This document shows positions 11,435 to 22,194 of a stretch of DNA of 64,000 bases, piece after piece. Location of the stretch: contig KV748188.1 in the NCBI GenBank assembly GCA_001692895.1, positions 682,001-746,000 on the forward strand, read 5' to 3'. The notes under the pieces are model-generated. The model had not been told where the DNA came from, made no database searches, and saw nothing but the letters and a program-made list of their open reading frames with translations. A program made the position numbers and the translations under genes. Positions within the stretch are counted from its first letter, which is position 1, and each line of letters opens with the position of its first letter. The stretch comes from Cenococcum geophilum 1.58. Lineage: Eukaryota > Ascomycota > Dothideomycetes > Gloniales > Gloniaceae.

Positions 11435-14323
11435 TTAGCTACTTAATCCTATTTATACTTAGTCCACCTTTAGCCAATACTTAGTTCGCTTTTTATCTTT
11501 AATATACTATAGACACATATTCTTTAGGTATTCCCACCACTATTATCTATCTAGGCATTCTTCTATAAGGAATCTTCCTAGCTAAAGTATTAAGTTGCCT
11601 AACTTCTAAACTTCTACTAGATGCTAACTATATATATACTTAGCGTTTTAATACTTTTACTCTTTTGCTAACTAATATATTCTTATAGGGTATTTTTAAT
11701 GCTTATCCTTTAGTGCTTTATATATATTACACGTATTATTTACGCATATAATCTATACCAATGTATAATATGCTTAGTGCTTTAGGTTAACTCTTAGTTC
11801 GTTTTTATCCTTAAGTTTAAACCTCTATTATATTAATCTAAACGTTATAACTTTATTTATAGGTACTAAGATACGTCTCTTGCTTCTCCAGTCCTTTAAT
11901 TATTCCTCTAAATCTTTTAATGTTATAATTAAGGCTCCCTTAATATAACTTATTACCTTTTCTATAATTAGGTGGTCTTAAATAACTTTCTCGTCTAACT
12001 ACATATAGAAATCTTCCCACTTATTATTATGCCTTTGTCTATACTACTTTTAGTATAGCTACTAGAGTATATATGGTTCGTTTATAAGGAAGTATCTTCT
12101 TATTACTATATTATAACAGCCCTTTATATATCGTTCTTTAAACCTAGTTAGAATCCCTAAATCCTCTTTATTTTCCAGTTTGGTAAGCCACTTAGCTCTT
12201 AATATGCCTGCCCTAGGCCTATTAGTAATTCTTTATACTAATACTCTATCCCTTATACGTCCTAATGTGCTAAATCTCTTATCTAGTTTCTATTCTTGCT
12301 ATAAGGTAATTCTTACTCTAAATTCCTCTATAGTTTCTTTCTTTTCGCATCTTATAAGTAGATCCTTAAAGTCTTCTTACTTCTTAATCTTAGTATCGGT
12401 CTTCTGATCTTCAGGCTAAATACTATATTCCCCTAGTAAATCCTCTAAGTTTATATATCTGTCTTTTAATTTAGTTACTATTTATACTACAGATTCTCTA
12501 ATCTTATTAATAGTCCTTATTTATTGCTTAAAGTTTTGGTTTCTTAGGATTTTTAATTCTAAGCTTGCTTCTAACTTAAGCTTTACTCTAGCCTTAGTCT
12601 AATTAGGCTTACTTAGTATTCTTATCTTATCTTAAAAATCTTAAATCTTACTTACCTTATCTTAAGAGTCTTGTGCCTATGGGAAACTCTATCCTAAGCT
12701 TATTTATATATCTTTAAACTAAGCTACTACCCTACTCTATCGGTTTCTGTCCGTTATAGGTCCTTAAGTTTACCTTATCTTATCTTAAGAATCTTAAGCC
12801 TTTAGCCTTTTACCTTTATTAAGTACCAAAGTGGTTTACTGTTCTACTTCTTTTACGTCTTATAAAGCGATAGACATCGTGTCTAGCGGGGTCTTAATCC
12901 CTACTAATGTTCCCTATTCTATAGTGGAATTATCTTTTACCTTTATTATAACATCTCTAAGGTCTATATACTCCCAGTAAGCTGCCTTTATTACCTTATC
13001 GTTATAAAATGTTTCGCCTTTATTAAATTTATTATCCTTAATATCCAATCTACGAACTGGTTTATTAGTTCCTCTATACTTTATAGATCTTAGCTCCTAT
13101 AGCCAATAGCTTACGCTATACTTAGCGTCTTTATAAATTTAGTATGCGTTATTATAATAAAACGTAAAACTTCTAATTAAATATTCTTTTGTTCCTTGTA
13201 ATATACTATTATCCCTCTATACATGTATATCTTCTACTAGTTAGGTTCCCTTTATTATATAATAACTCTAACTATCTTTACAATCCCTCGCGAAATGACC
13301 CTGTTTTCCGCAATTTATATAAGCTCTATCTTTAAACCATTAACTTTGCTATAAAGTCCGCCTAAACGTCTTCTGCTACTAAAATCCCTAGCTTAGCCTT
13401 TACTCCTTAGTCCTATAATTACTAGATCCTTAACCTTTAGGTTTCTATAGTTTCTTACTCCATCTCTTATAGGCTTCTTTAGTACCACTTAGGTCCATTA
13501 GCTCTGCGCTATACTATAGTTTCTAACTTGGCTTTAGTTGTTACGTACTTTATGCCTTATATAACTATAAAACTCTATCCTAACCTCTTTTAGCCTGTTC
13601 CCTTTAGTAGATCTAATTATTAATCTTAATCGCTTAATCTATTAAATCCCTTAGGGTATCCGCATCTTCTATTAGGATAATTACGTCCTAAACTTTAGCC
13701 TTAAGTCCCTGCTTATACTGTGCTATAAGCGCCTTATTATTCCACTCTACTTATATCGCTAACGTCTAGAACTATATTATATACTTAATTGCTAAGGTTT
13801 ATTACATAATATCTTAGAGTTTTCTTTCCGCTATGGTTACTACCTCTAGGTCTCCAAATATTTATATAAGTTGCTCTATAAACCCTTCCTAACTTAAGAA
13901 CATAAATCGCACCTCCTAGTTAGTGGTCGTCATTCCATTCACCTATATTTCCGTAAGGTAAGGCTTAAACTATTTAAGTGCTCTCCCTAATAGGAATAGT
14001 CCTATACAGGCTATTCGATCTATAGGTATTAGTAATTTTACCCCTTCCTATATAACTTTAAAGTGCATTTACGTAAGAAATCCTTTAAGCTTCGATCTCT
14101 CTCCCAAGAATCTCTCAATTAATAGTAACTTAATTCTTGCCGCTTCTATCCCATTAACCCTTTCTTCCATTACTACGTTATTAGCTGTTAACTGGTTAAC
14201 TATCTCTTATAACTATCCGACCGTTATAGGTTGCTATAAGTTAGTATCTGCCATACTAGTATCACCTAACCTTAAAGCAGTTGCCGCCGTCAATAGCATT
14301 ATGGTGGCTGCTTTTAGTGGCAT
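11435..14323 (-). pseudogene. gag: GypA2 gag, RIP-degraded, 963-codon frame
   Basis: The start is an intact ATG (CAT on the plus strand at 14321-14323) followed by codons for PLKAA. The frame length to the TAA at 11435-11437 is divisible by three (963 codons), 45 codons shorter than in GypA1. The zinc knuckle lies around 13270-13320 and here keeps its second Cys (TGC). A purine-repeat part coding QDSQDEIR-like units is at about 12600-12800. The short open frames on the opposite strand inside this region are shadows. Confidence 0.8.
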
Positions 14324-14368
14324 ATTGTTTGACTTTCTATACTTATTACCGTAACTAGGTAGTAATTA

Positions 14369-14792
14369 TATAACGGAACCTTGTAGCAAGAACTACAGTG
14401 GGCTTGTTAATAGGCTAGGTGTATAGGTAAAGTAAGTTAAAGTTAACAAAGTAATAATAACTGGTGGAGTGGTTGCCTAATAGATTAACTCTAATTATAT
14501 TCTAAGAATTACTATAAAGAAGGAACTATCTAGGTAGGGACTATAGTCCTTTAAATACACAACCGTACTTCTATAAAATCCTCCTTATACGCGATATATG
14601 TGTGCTCTATTTACTCTATCGCAGATTATATAGATCTTACAGATTATATAGATCACATTATATGACCTTAGTTACCATTCCTCGTCTTATAGCTCTACCG
14701 GCTCCATCCTGGACCGTGCCTAAATCAACTAATTAGCTTCTTCCGACTCTTCCCCAAGTAGTTATAACATCGTACTTAAAGCGTCCGTAATA
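14369..14792 (-). repeat. GypA2 5' LTR (424 bp)
   Basis: This is the reverse complement of the GypA LTR. On the plus strand it runs from TATAACGGAACC to GCGTCCGTAATA, so its 5' TG has become TA. A local duplication of agattatatagatc occurs at about 14620-14665. Right of it the sequence changes to unrelated DNA; GTAAG at 14793-14797 is the candidate right target duplication. Confidence 0.9.
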
Positions 14793-15409
14793 GTAAGAAA
14801 ATCCTTAACGTATTATTTAAGGTGCTATAGTATATTTTCCGTATATTGCTTAAGCCAGAGTAACCTATAGCGGTTAAAGTATCTTATAAGATCTTTAAGA
14901 TCGCCACCTCTCTATAATATCTCTATAACCTATTTAATAGTTCTTAATAAAATCTTTATTATAAAGGGGTTATTACCTATACTAGGCTTTATACCTATCT
15001 TACTATAAAATAGGAGTTAGATCTAATACTCCTTTAAGTATAAAGCGTATACCATTTTACCTAGAGCTATATCCTCTAGGATATCCTTTAAGCTTATTAA
15101 TAATATGCACCCTTTTAATTCTTTATTATTCTACTATTTTAAAGTATATTTTAAAATCTACTTCTATAAGCTAAGGCTATTTAAGGATAAAGTTATAACC
15201 TATAAAGTTAGCCGCCTAGAAGGGTTATAGGCTAACTACCTTAGTACGGTTATATATATCTGTAAGGGCGTAAAGAGGCTTTAAGGAAGATTTAAAGGAA
15301 TAATATAAATTTTATCTTAAATCTAAGGGTATATAGATCTTATAGAGTATAAGACGTTATATAAAGAAGAGAAAGGAATAACGAAAGAATTATATAATTA
15401 AATAGTCAG
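14793..15409 (-). pseudogene. Unrecognised RIP-degraded coding remnant
   Basis: I do not recognise this segment. On the minus strand one frame reads as plausible protein with TAA/TAG codons where Gln or Trp would fit, for example KASLRPYRY near 15290 and LKILQDTLTAIGYSGL (stop read as Gln) near 14880. It is the DNA into which GypA2 inserted, so it may continue on the far side of the GypA1/GypA2 pair. It could be the downstream gene of the element at 15640-17440 or a separate repeat. Confidence 0.3.
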
Positions 15410-15639
15410 GGGTCTTAGTGGTCGATGCATGCGTATATACGCACGCGGTCTTCGATAGACTTCGGTAGAATTCGACAGAATTTGGTTAATGCGTTAGAAT
15501 TTATTTATCGAGTGTTTTACCAAGACATTCCTACTATAACTGGGCTAGTCCCGTTATAATATCGGTTACTAATACTATAAGCTTATAGGTACTATATAAT
15601 TTAATCCGATACTTATTTAAGAAGCCTATAATAGGTTTC
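15410..15639. other. Non-coding spacer with palindrome, less mutated
   Basis: This spacer is richer in CG and CA than its surroundings. It holds the perfect palindrome gcgtatatacgc at about 15430-15441 inside gcatgcgtatatacgcacgc. On the minus strand there is an AATAAA-like signal (cgataaataaattc, about 15490-15510). Read on the minus strand it follows the long frame at 15640-17440, so it could be a 3' untranslated region or a terminal repeat. No partner terminal repeat was found. Confidence 0.3.
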
Positions 15640-17440
15640 CGCCACCTTAATAATAGGATAAGTTTATACTCTTTTACCAAATTATATTATATAAGATTAA
15701 TTTTAGCGCTGCTATTATATAGTGCTTAGAACTATTATATCTTACATATAAAAAGTACCGTTTTTAGCTTAATAGCGATATAAAAAGTCTCTCCTTTTAT
15801 ATCTTACCCTAATTACAGCTTAAAAAGGTCCCCGACTAAGGCTCTTTTTTTTTTTTAAATTATTAGTACGGTTATTACCCTACTTATTTTTCTAATAGGA
15901 TTTACCTCCGGAGTTTTCTCTTAACCTTTTAAAGTATTCCTATAAAGGTGCCAGATAGGTATTAGGTTAGCCCTAAAAGTCTTTTTAGTTACTTAAGGCC
16001 CCTAACTTTAACCCTTTTAAAGTTCTCTTTAAAAATAGCTTCTTTAAAGGTTAGGTCTACCCTATATTATTATTAAAGTACCTATACTTCTAGTAGCCCC
16101 CTAGCTTTCTATTAGGAGAGGTTTAATTCCTTACAATATTTTTAGTATTTAGAACTACTTATTAAAAATTCATATATATAGTAATCTATAATAGGACTCC
16201 TACGCGCTCTATTTTATTATAAATTACTAGCTTAATTTTAGCCTAGATAAACCCAATCTTCTTCTTCTTATAAATGCTACTATCCTTATTTTTAAAGGGT
16301 TTTAAATTTATCTATTAAGTATAAGTTTCTATAAAGTTTATAACTGGCGGAAGTTATAGCGGTTAAGCCATGTCCTATTTTAAAATAGCTTTATATTATT
16401 ATATTAGACAATATATAGATCTTAAGTCTATTTCTTTAAGAAGGTTTATAGCTATAGCTATATAGTAATTTACTCTTTATTAAGCTAATTAAGTTTAATT
16501 TAGTTTAGTAATCGGTTTTTAGTCTTGCTAATAATCTAGCATATACGCTCTTTAGTATTATTTTATATTATAAGTATATTAAAGAAGTTGTCTACCTTAT
16601 AAACCTAATTATCTAGCTACTAGGCATTAGGTCTATAGCGAAGTTCTAAACTATTAAAGGCCTTAGCTAGTTAGTCTATATTCTTTTTTTATTTATAGCG
16701 TAAATAACTATTTAAGTCTTTTATACCTTCTTAGGTAAGTACTAAATAGCCCTTAAAAAGCCCTTAGCCTTAACTAGGTTATAAAAAAAATTTACCTAGC
16801 TTAAATAAACCCTACTAAATATAGATTTGTCCTTAAAGGGTTCTAATATATTTGTTAGCAGCTTTCTCCTATATGGCTTCTAAGAGCCTTATAATAGCTT
16901 CCTAATATCCATCTTAAAAGAGATTAGTATAGGACTTTTAACCTTCTAAACTTAGGCCTAGGGAAGCTCCTACTATAGAGGTAGTATTAGTACTAGTAGC
17001 TAGTGCGGGTTTCCTAATAAGCCTTAAGTCTTAAGTTAGTGTTTAGGTTTAGTTTCCTAAAGGGCTAGGCCTACTTAGCTTATAAGCAGTTTATATACTA
17101 CTACTATACTAATTATAGGCTAGTGGTCTTCTAGAGGGGTTCTAGTTAGGTCCCTAGTTAGATATATTAGTGTATTCCTCTAGCATTTTTAGCTTAGGGG
17201 AAGATTTTAGAGTTACTTCTAGCACTTAAGAGTCTTTAAGCTCCTCGAGTATCTAGGTATTAGGGCTTATTTAGCTATCTTACCTAGAGGTTTATATTAT
17301 CGCAATCTTTTACTATTAAAGGGATCTTTCTGCCTTAGTATAATGGCTTTCCATAAGGTGTCCGTAGAGTTTCCATTTAGGTTATTATAAGGTTTAAAGG
17401 AGGATGGTAGTTATAAATAAAAGATATAAATTAATAATCT
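15640..17440 (-). pseudogene. Unrecognised RIP-degraded frame, about 590 codons
   Basis: On the minus strand a frame of about 590 codons can be followed from about 17440 to 15640. The interruptions are nearly all TAG/TAA, plus one TGA near 16180. The N-terminal third is rich in Ser, Pro and Thr (about 17200-16980). The middle is helical and charged, with YQEAIIRLLEAIQEKAANKY-like text near 16870 (two stops read as Gln). A basic stretch RRRRLGLSRLK is near 16250, and a Lys/Arg-rich part (KRRDFLYRY) near 15790. I recognise no domain. Gag-like proteins and accessory proteins of fungal transposons are possible. The frame is hand-traced, so small indels may have been missed. It ends against TirA at 17462. 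Confidence 0.35.
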
Positions 17441-17461
17441 AGTCCTTAAAGCCGACTCTAT

Positions 17462-18990
17462 TAGGAAATTTTTTTAGGCTCGTTGTTGCGGTTTAAGGCA
17501 ATTTGCTGCAAACTATATAGACTATGCAGTTTGCACAGTCGTATATAGTCGATAGCGTTTCGCGTAAACCGCGTATTTTGCAACAAATTTACACTACTTA
17601 ATAGCAAAATATAGCAAAACGCGCCTTATAAATACAAATTGTAAAAACTATATAAATTGTAACATTATATAATAACCAAATTATTATATATTCCTATAGA
17701 TTGCTATAATATACTTTTAAATATATTTATATTATAACTATATAAAATATAGAGCTATCTACTTAGGTATTAAGGGGGAAGCCTCTTATAGAGGCTCTAA
17801 ATCGTTAATTGGCCTAGTGCTTATCCGTCCGCCCACCCGTCTATCTATTTATGCCTACTTATCTATACCTACTTGTCTGTGCCTACCTGTCTATACCTAC
17901 CTATCTATGCCTACCTATCTGTGCCTACCTATCTATGCCTACCTATCTATATTACCTTAATTTAATTAATCAATAAAATTATTTAGTGTTCGCTAGCTAG
18001 TCGTTTAAACGGTTGTTGTATTGCTCTAATAACGGTTATCTAGCTCCGGCGACTATTATCTAGCGATAATAATAGTTGTCTAGCTCTGGCGACGGTTGTT
18101 TGCTAGCTATTATTCTAGTGTCTCCCTAAATAGAGAGGATATAAGGAAAGAAGGGTAAAAAAAAAGGTGGCTATCTAGGTATATAGAGGGGGTATACTTA
18201 GTAGAGGCATATATAGAGGCTATTGGGAATATAGCGGGGACCCAATATAGAGCTTTATGTAGAGCCTCCGTATATAGGGGAGTGTTCGGTTGCAATCTGA
18301 GGGTTTTTCAATCTAAGGTTGCTCCGTGCTTTCACCGGCGTCAACTAGTAGATATTTAGTGGCGCTTAATCTGGTAGTCATACTCGATCTAATCTAAAGC
18401 TAAGTGTTCAGTTGAGCGCTCTAGAAAGCCTTAGATGAGAATTAAAATTAGCGAAGTCTTTGTATATTAATCACTACTCAGCCAGACGTCGCATAGGGCC
18501 TGCAGTTGTAGCAGCAATATCGTCGGTGGGGGTGGTGGGGGTATACTGGGTAGGGTGGACGGTCGGGCGCATATATAAGTAGAGCTCTAGATTTAATCTG
18601 GAATCTGGAGCTGGAACTGAGGGCTCCTTATTAATCTAACGCTAAGAGCTTTAGTTCAACTACTATATACGGTATGGCGTGCGAATTTGACGCGCTTGCC
18701 GATCTGGAGGAGCTTTAGATTAAAAAGTTGTTAGATATACCGAACACTCGCCTCTAGATCAGATTGGAGCTCCAGATTAATTCTGATCTAAAGGCTCCAG
18801 ATCGCTTCTAAACACCGAACCGAACACTTCCTAGAGCTTTGTATAAAGCCTTATATAGAGCCTTATATAGAGCCTTGTATAGAGCTTTATATAGCTTTAT
18901 AGTATTTTTATTATAGTTTTATAGTATTTTTATTACAGCTAAAACTAGGGTCTACTTAAGTCGCAATTTTAGTAATTTATAGTAATTTAT
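17462..18990 (+). mobile_element. TirA: non-autonomous TIR element, right part displaced by GypB2
   Basis: It starts TAGGAAATTTTTTTAGGCTC (mutated CAGGAAA...) and is parallel to TirB: the same subterminal block, an aaattgta-rich block, CTAC/TCTG short repeats (17820-17950), a few 20-bp units (18000-18105) and a few 12-bp agagcttt units (18245-18280, 18829-18890). It then shows part of the foldback arm (about 18940-18985). It stops where the GypB2 LTR begins at 19010, so GypB2 inserted near its right end and the remainder should lie beyond the window. No coding frame was found. It carries a MITE at 18281-18828. Confidence 0.65.
18281..18828. mobile_element. 548-bp MITE with AGTGTTCGGTT inverted ends
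   Basis: It begins AGTGTTCGGTT and ends with the inverse AACCGAACACT, cutting the 12-bp repeat tract of TirA. The interior is much less RIP-mutated than its flanks (CA and TG are frequent) and has internal repeats of the motif tctggagctc/gatctaaa. A second inverted copy of the end motif (accgaacact) occurs at about 18748. No transposase is encoded and a target duplication is not clear. The class is unknown. Confidence 0.6.
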
Positions 18991-19009
18991 ATAAGTAGCT
19001 TATAGATTT

Positions 19010-19235
19010 TATAAGGTGAGAATATAGATAAGGAGTTTAATAATAGAATAATAGGGTATATTATATATACAGTGACAAATCCTTAAGGGAAAAGGAGGAG
19101 TCTGTGTGTAAGGTAGGAAGGGTTTTCCCTAGGTATATATAGCGCACGTGCCTTATAGGCGAGTTACCCCTAAGTTGCCCTAGGGTCGCCTATACCTTAT
19201 AGCTATATAACTATTTACTTAAGTTTTACCTAATA
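19010..19235 (-). repeat. GypB2 3' LTR (226 bp)
   Basis: This matches the 225-bp LTRs of GypB3 (30619-30843, 37271-37495) with many C/T and G/A changes. It starts TATAAGGTGAG for TGTAAGGTGAG and ends CCTAATA for CCTAACA. It is followed by the C-rich strand of the polypurine tract (atgcccccctccccc), showing that the element reads on the minus strand. Confidence 0.88.
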
Positions 19236-19280
19236 ATGCCCCCCTCCCCCTTTAAAAAGGGTCGTCCCTAATCCTTTTAT
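19236..19280 (-). other. GypB2 polypurine tract and 3' UTR fragment
   Basis: The C-run followed by tttaaaaagggtcgtcccta corresponds to 30844-30886 in GypB3. The match stops at 19280, where TirB begins, and resumes at 22195. Confidence 0.75.
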
Positions 19281-19854
19281 CAGGAAATTTTTTTTGGGGC
19301 TCGTTGTTGCGGTTTACGGCAAATTGCCACAAACCGTACGGTTGCGGCAGTGTAAGAGTATATATATTAGGTCCCGCCGCGCTTGCGACAAGTTCGCAAG
19401 CACTCTCAGTCTTTTTGGCCGTATGGCGACGTGGAGGCGGGCCACGTTACAGGCAGGTGGATATGGTCGATAGCAATTTGCGCAAAACACACGTTTTGCA
19501 ATAAGTTTGCAGCACCCTAATAGTAATTTGCGCGTTTTATAACAAATTTATAGCACCTAATAGCAAATTACGACAAAATACTACCCTATAAATAAATAGT
19601 GTGTAAACTGTACAAATTGTATAAATTGTAAAAACTGTACAAATTATACAAATTGTACGAATTGTACGAATTGTAAAAACTGTATAAATTGTAACTATAT
19701 AAATTATAATTATATTATATAATAACCAAATTATTATATATTTCCATAGATTTCTATAGTATACTTTTAAATATATTTATATTATAACTATATAAAATAT
19801 AGAGCTATCTACTTTAGGCGTTAAGGGGAAGCCTCTCGCGGAGGCTCTAAATTA

Positions 19855-19985
19855 TCTGCCTACCTACCTACCTACCTGCCTGCCTACCTGCCTACCTACC
19901 TACCTACCTATCTGTCTGTCTATACCTACCCGTCTATACCTACCTATCTATACCTACCTATTTGTGCCTACCTATCTATATTACC
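19855..19985 (+). repeat. CTAC/CTGC/CTAT short tandem repeat
   Basis: This is a degenerate tetranucleotide array (ctacctacctgcctgcc, then tatctgtctgtctatacctac). The matching array in TirA is at about 17820-17950 and differs in unit order and number. Confidence 0.85.
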
Positions 19986-20040
19986 TTAATTCAATCAATT
20001 GATTAAATCGTTTATTATGTTCGCTAGCTAGTCGTTTAAA

Positions 20041-20625
20041 CGGTTGTCGTGTAGCTCTAGCAACAGTCGTATAGCAATAATAACGGTTATCTGGCTCTGA
20101 CGGTTATCTAGCTCTAGCGACAGTTATCTAGCTCCAGCGACGGTCGTCTAGCTTTAACGACGGTTATTTAGCTCTGACGGTTGTCTAGCTCTAGCGACGG
20201 TTATTTAGCTCTAACGACGGTTATCTAGCTCTAGCGACGGTCATCTGGCTCCGGCGACGGTTGTTTAGCTCTAGCAACGGTTATCTAGCTCCGGCGACGG
20301 CCGTCTAGCTCTAACAACGGTTGTCTAGCTTTAACAACGGTCGTCTAGCTCTAGCAACGGTTATCTGGCTCCGGCGACGGTTGTCTAGCTCTAACGACAG
20401 TCGTCTAGCTTTGATGATGGTTATCTAGCTCTAATGACGGTTGTCTGGCTCTGACGGTTATTTAACTCTAGCGACGGTTATCTAGCTCCGGCGACGGTCG
20501 TCCAGCTCTAGCGACGGTTATCTGGCTCCGGCGATAGTTATCTAGCTCTAACGATAGTCGTCTAGCTCTAACGGTTGTCTAGCTTTAGCGACGGTCGTCT
20601 GGCTCCGGCAACGGTCGTCTGCTAG
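20041..20625 (+). repeat. 20-bp minisatellite, about 29 units
   Basis: Degenerate tandem units of cggttatctagctctagcga occur here with variants (cggtcgtctagctttaacga) and some shortened units of about 17 bp that lack part of the middle. TirA has only about four to five units in the same position (18000-18105). No conserved reading frame is implied. Confidence 0.88.
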
Positions 20626-20779
20626 CTATTATTCTAGTATCTTCCTAAATAGGGAGGATATAAGAAAAAGTAAAAAATAAGGTAGCTACCTAGGTATATA
20701 TAGGGGGTATACTTAGCAGAGGCATATATAAAGGCTATTAGGAATATAGCGGGGACCTAATAGTAGTATATCGCGCGTA
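20626..20779 (+). other. Spacer between the two TirB minisatellites
   Basis: This is single-copy within the element and nearly the same as 18108-18250 of TirA (gctagctattattctagt... to ...aatatagcggggacc). The match shows the two copies are homologous on both sides of the expanded arrays. Confidence 0.75.
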
Positions 20780-21935
20780 TATATATAAAGGCTTTATATA
20801 AAGCTTTATATAAAGCCTCTGTATATAGAGCTTCGCGTAGAGCCTTATATAGAGCTTCACGTAAAGCCTTATATAAAGCTTCGCGCAGAGCCTTATACAG
20901 AGCCTTTATATATAGAGCTTCGTATAAAGCTTCGTAGAGCTTTATATAGAGCTTTATGTAGAGCTTTATATAGAGCTTTATATAGAGCTTCGTATAAAGC
21001 TTTATATAGAGCCTCTATATATAGAGCTTCGTATAGAGCTTCGTGTAGAGCTTTATATAAAGCTTTATGTAAAGCTTCGTATAGAGCTTTATATAGAGCA
21101 TTGTGTAAAGCTTCGTATAGAGTATCGTGTAGAGCTTTATATAGAGCTTCGTATAGAGCTTTGTATAGAGCCTCGTGCAGAGCCTCTATACCTAAAGCTT
21201 TATATAGAGCCTTATATAGAGCCTTGTGCAGAGCCTCTATACCCAGAGCTTTGTATAGAGCCTTATGTAGAGCCTTATATAAAGCTTTGTGTAAAGCTTT
21301 ATACAGAGCTTTGTATAGAGATTTATATAGAGCTTCGTGTAGAGCTTTGTGTAGAGCCTTTATACGTAGAGCTTCGTGTAAAGCATTGTGCAAAGCTTCG
21401 TATAGAGCATCGTGCAAAGCTTCGTATAGAGCTTCGTGTAGAGCTTCGTATAAAGCCTCGTGCAAAGCTTCATATAGAGCTTCGTGTAGAGCTTCGTATA
21501 GAGCTTCGTGTAGAGCTTCGTGTAGAGCTTCGTGTAGAGCTTCGTGTAGAGCTTCGTGTAGAGCTTTATATAAAGCTTCGTGTAGAGCTTTATATAGAGC
21601 TTCGTGTAGAGCTTTGTATAGAGCTTCGTGCAGAGCTTCGTGCACGAATTCGTGTAGAACTTTATATAGAGCTTCGTGCAGAGCTTCGTGCACGAATTCG
21701 TGTAGAACTTTATATAGAGCCTCGTGCAGAGCCTCTATACCTAGAGCTTTGTATAGAGCCTTGTGTAAAGCCTCGTGCAAAGCTTTATATAGAGCTTCGT
21801 ATAGAGCTTCGTGTAGAGCTTCGTGTAGAGCTTTATATAGAGCTTCGTGCAGAGCTTTGTGTAGAGCTTCGTATAGAGCTTTATATAAAGCCTTATACAG
21901 AGCTTTATATAGAGCCTTATACAGAGCCTCTATAT
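20780..21935 (+). repeat. 12-bp minisatellite, about 95 units
   Basis: The tandem unit is agagcttcgtgt/agagctttatat. Variation is concentrated in cttcg/cttta and gtgt/atat, both C/T and G/A changes, so RIP may have made much of it. Because 12 is divisible by three and the unit lacks stops, both strands stay open for over 280 codons (minus: four-residue EALH/KALY repeats at 20893-21780; plus: CRAS/YRAL repeats at 21101-21952). I do not treat either as a gene. TirA has under ten units in the same place. A few units are altered to gcacgaattcgtg at about 21640 and 21690. Confidence 0.9.
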
Positions 21936-22194
21936 TAGGAATTTTTTTTTAGGCATATTGTTATAAGCGAAAATTAGGGTCTGCAAAACCTGCGTAAGTC
22001 GCAATTTTGGTAATTTATAGCGATTTGCAGCAATTTGCTATAAATATATAGATAAGGCAGGCGCGTGTATAGGTAGCCTATATATTTATAGCAAATTGCT
22101 GCAAATCACCGCAAATTACCAAATTTGCGACTTACGCAGGTTTTGCAGACCCCGATTTTCGTTTACAACAACGTGCCTAAAAAAATTTTTCCTG
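21936..22194. repeat. Foldback (palindromic) right end of TirB, 259 bp
   Basis: The left arm (from TAGGAATTTTTTTTTAGGC at 21936 to about 22055) is repeated in inverse orientation at about 22085-22194. Both arms contain gaaaattagggtctgcaaaa and cttacgcaggttttgc. The loop is about 30 bp (gataaggcaggcgcgtgtata). The outer ends match the TIR of TirB, so this is either the element's own right terminus or a MITE of the same family. A partial arm at about 18940-18985 in TirA favours the first. Confidence 0.75.

Larger units (their letters stand above)
19281..22194. mobile_element. TirB: 2.9-kb non-autonomous TIR element loaded with minisatellites
   Basis: It lies inside GypB2. It begins CAGGAAATTTTTTTT followed by GGGGCTCGTTGTTG and ends with the inverse, CAACAACGTGCC followed by TAAAAAAATTTTTCCTG, so the terminal inverted repeat is about 30 bp. 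The left subterminal block (19300-19560) holds repeated GCAAATT/GCGG motifs. Next come tandem aaattgta units (about 19600-19690), CTAC-type short repeats (19860-19980), 20-bp and 12-bp minisatellites, and a terminal foldback. No transposase was found, so it would need help in trans. The target duplication could not be resolved; AT flanks both ends. The superfamily is undetermined. Confidence 0.7.

Noticed and set aside
19304..19504. 66-codon plus-strand frame in a GC-richer block
   Set aside because: It lies in the subterminal region of TirB; the matching block in TirA does not keep it open and no protein features are seen.
19855..20625. Regularly spaced repeats considered as a CRISPR array
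   Set aside because: Units are directly tandem and degenerate with no unique spacers, and the context is a fungal transposon.
20893..21780. 295-codon minus-strand frame of four-residue repeats, resembling an amphipathic repeat protein
   Set aside because: It is the translation of a 12-bp minisatellite that is open on both strands; TirA has fewer than ten units in the same place and no frame.
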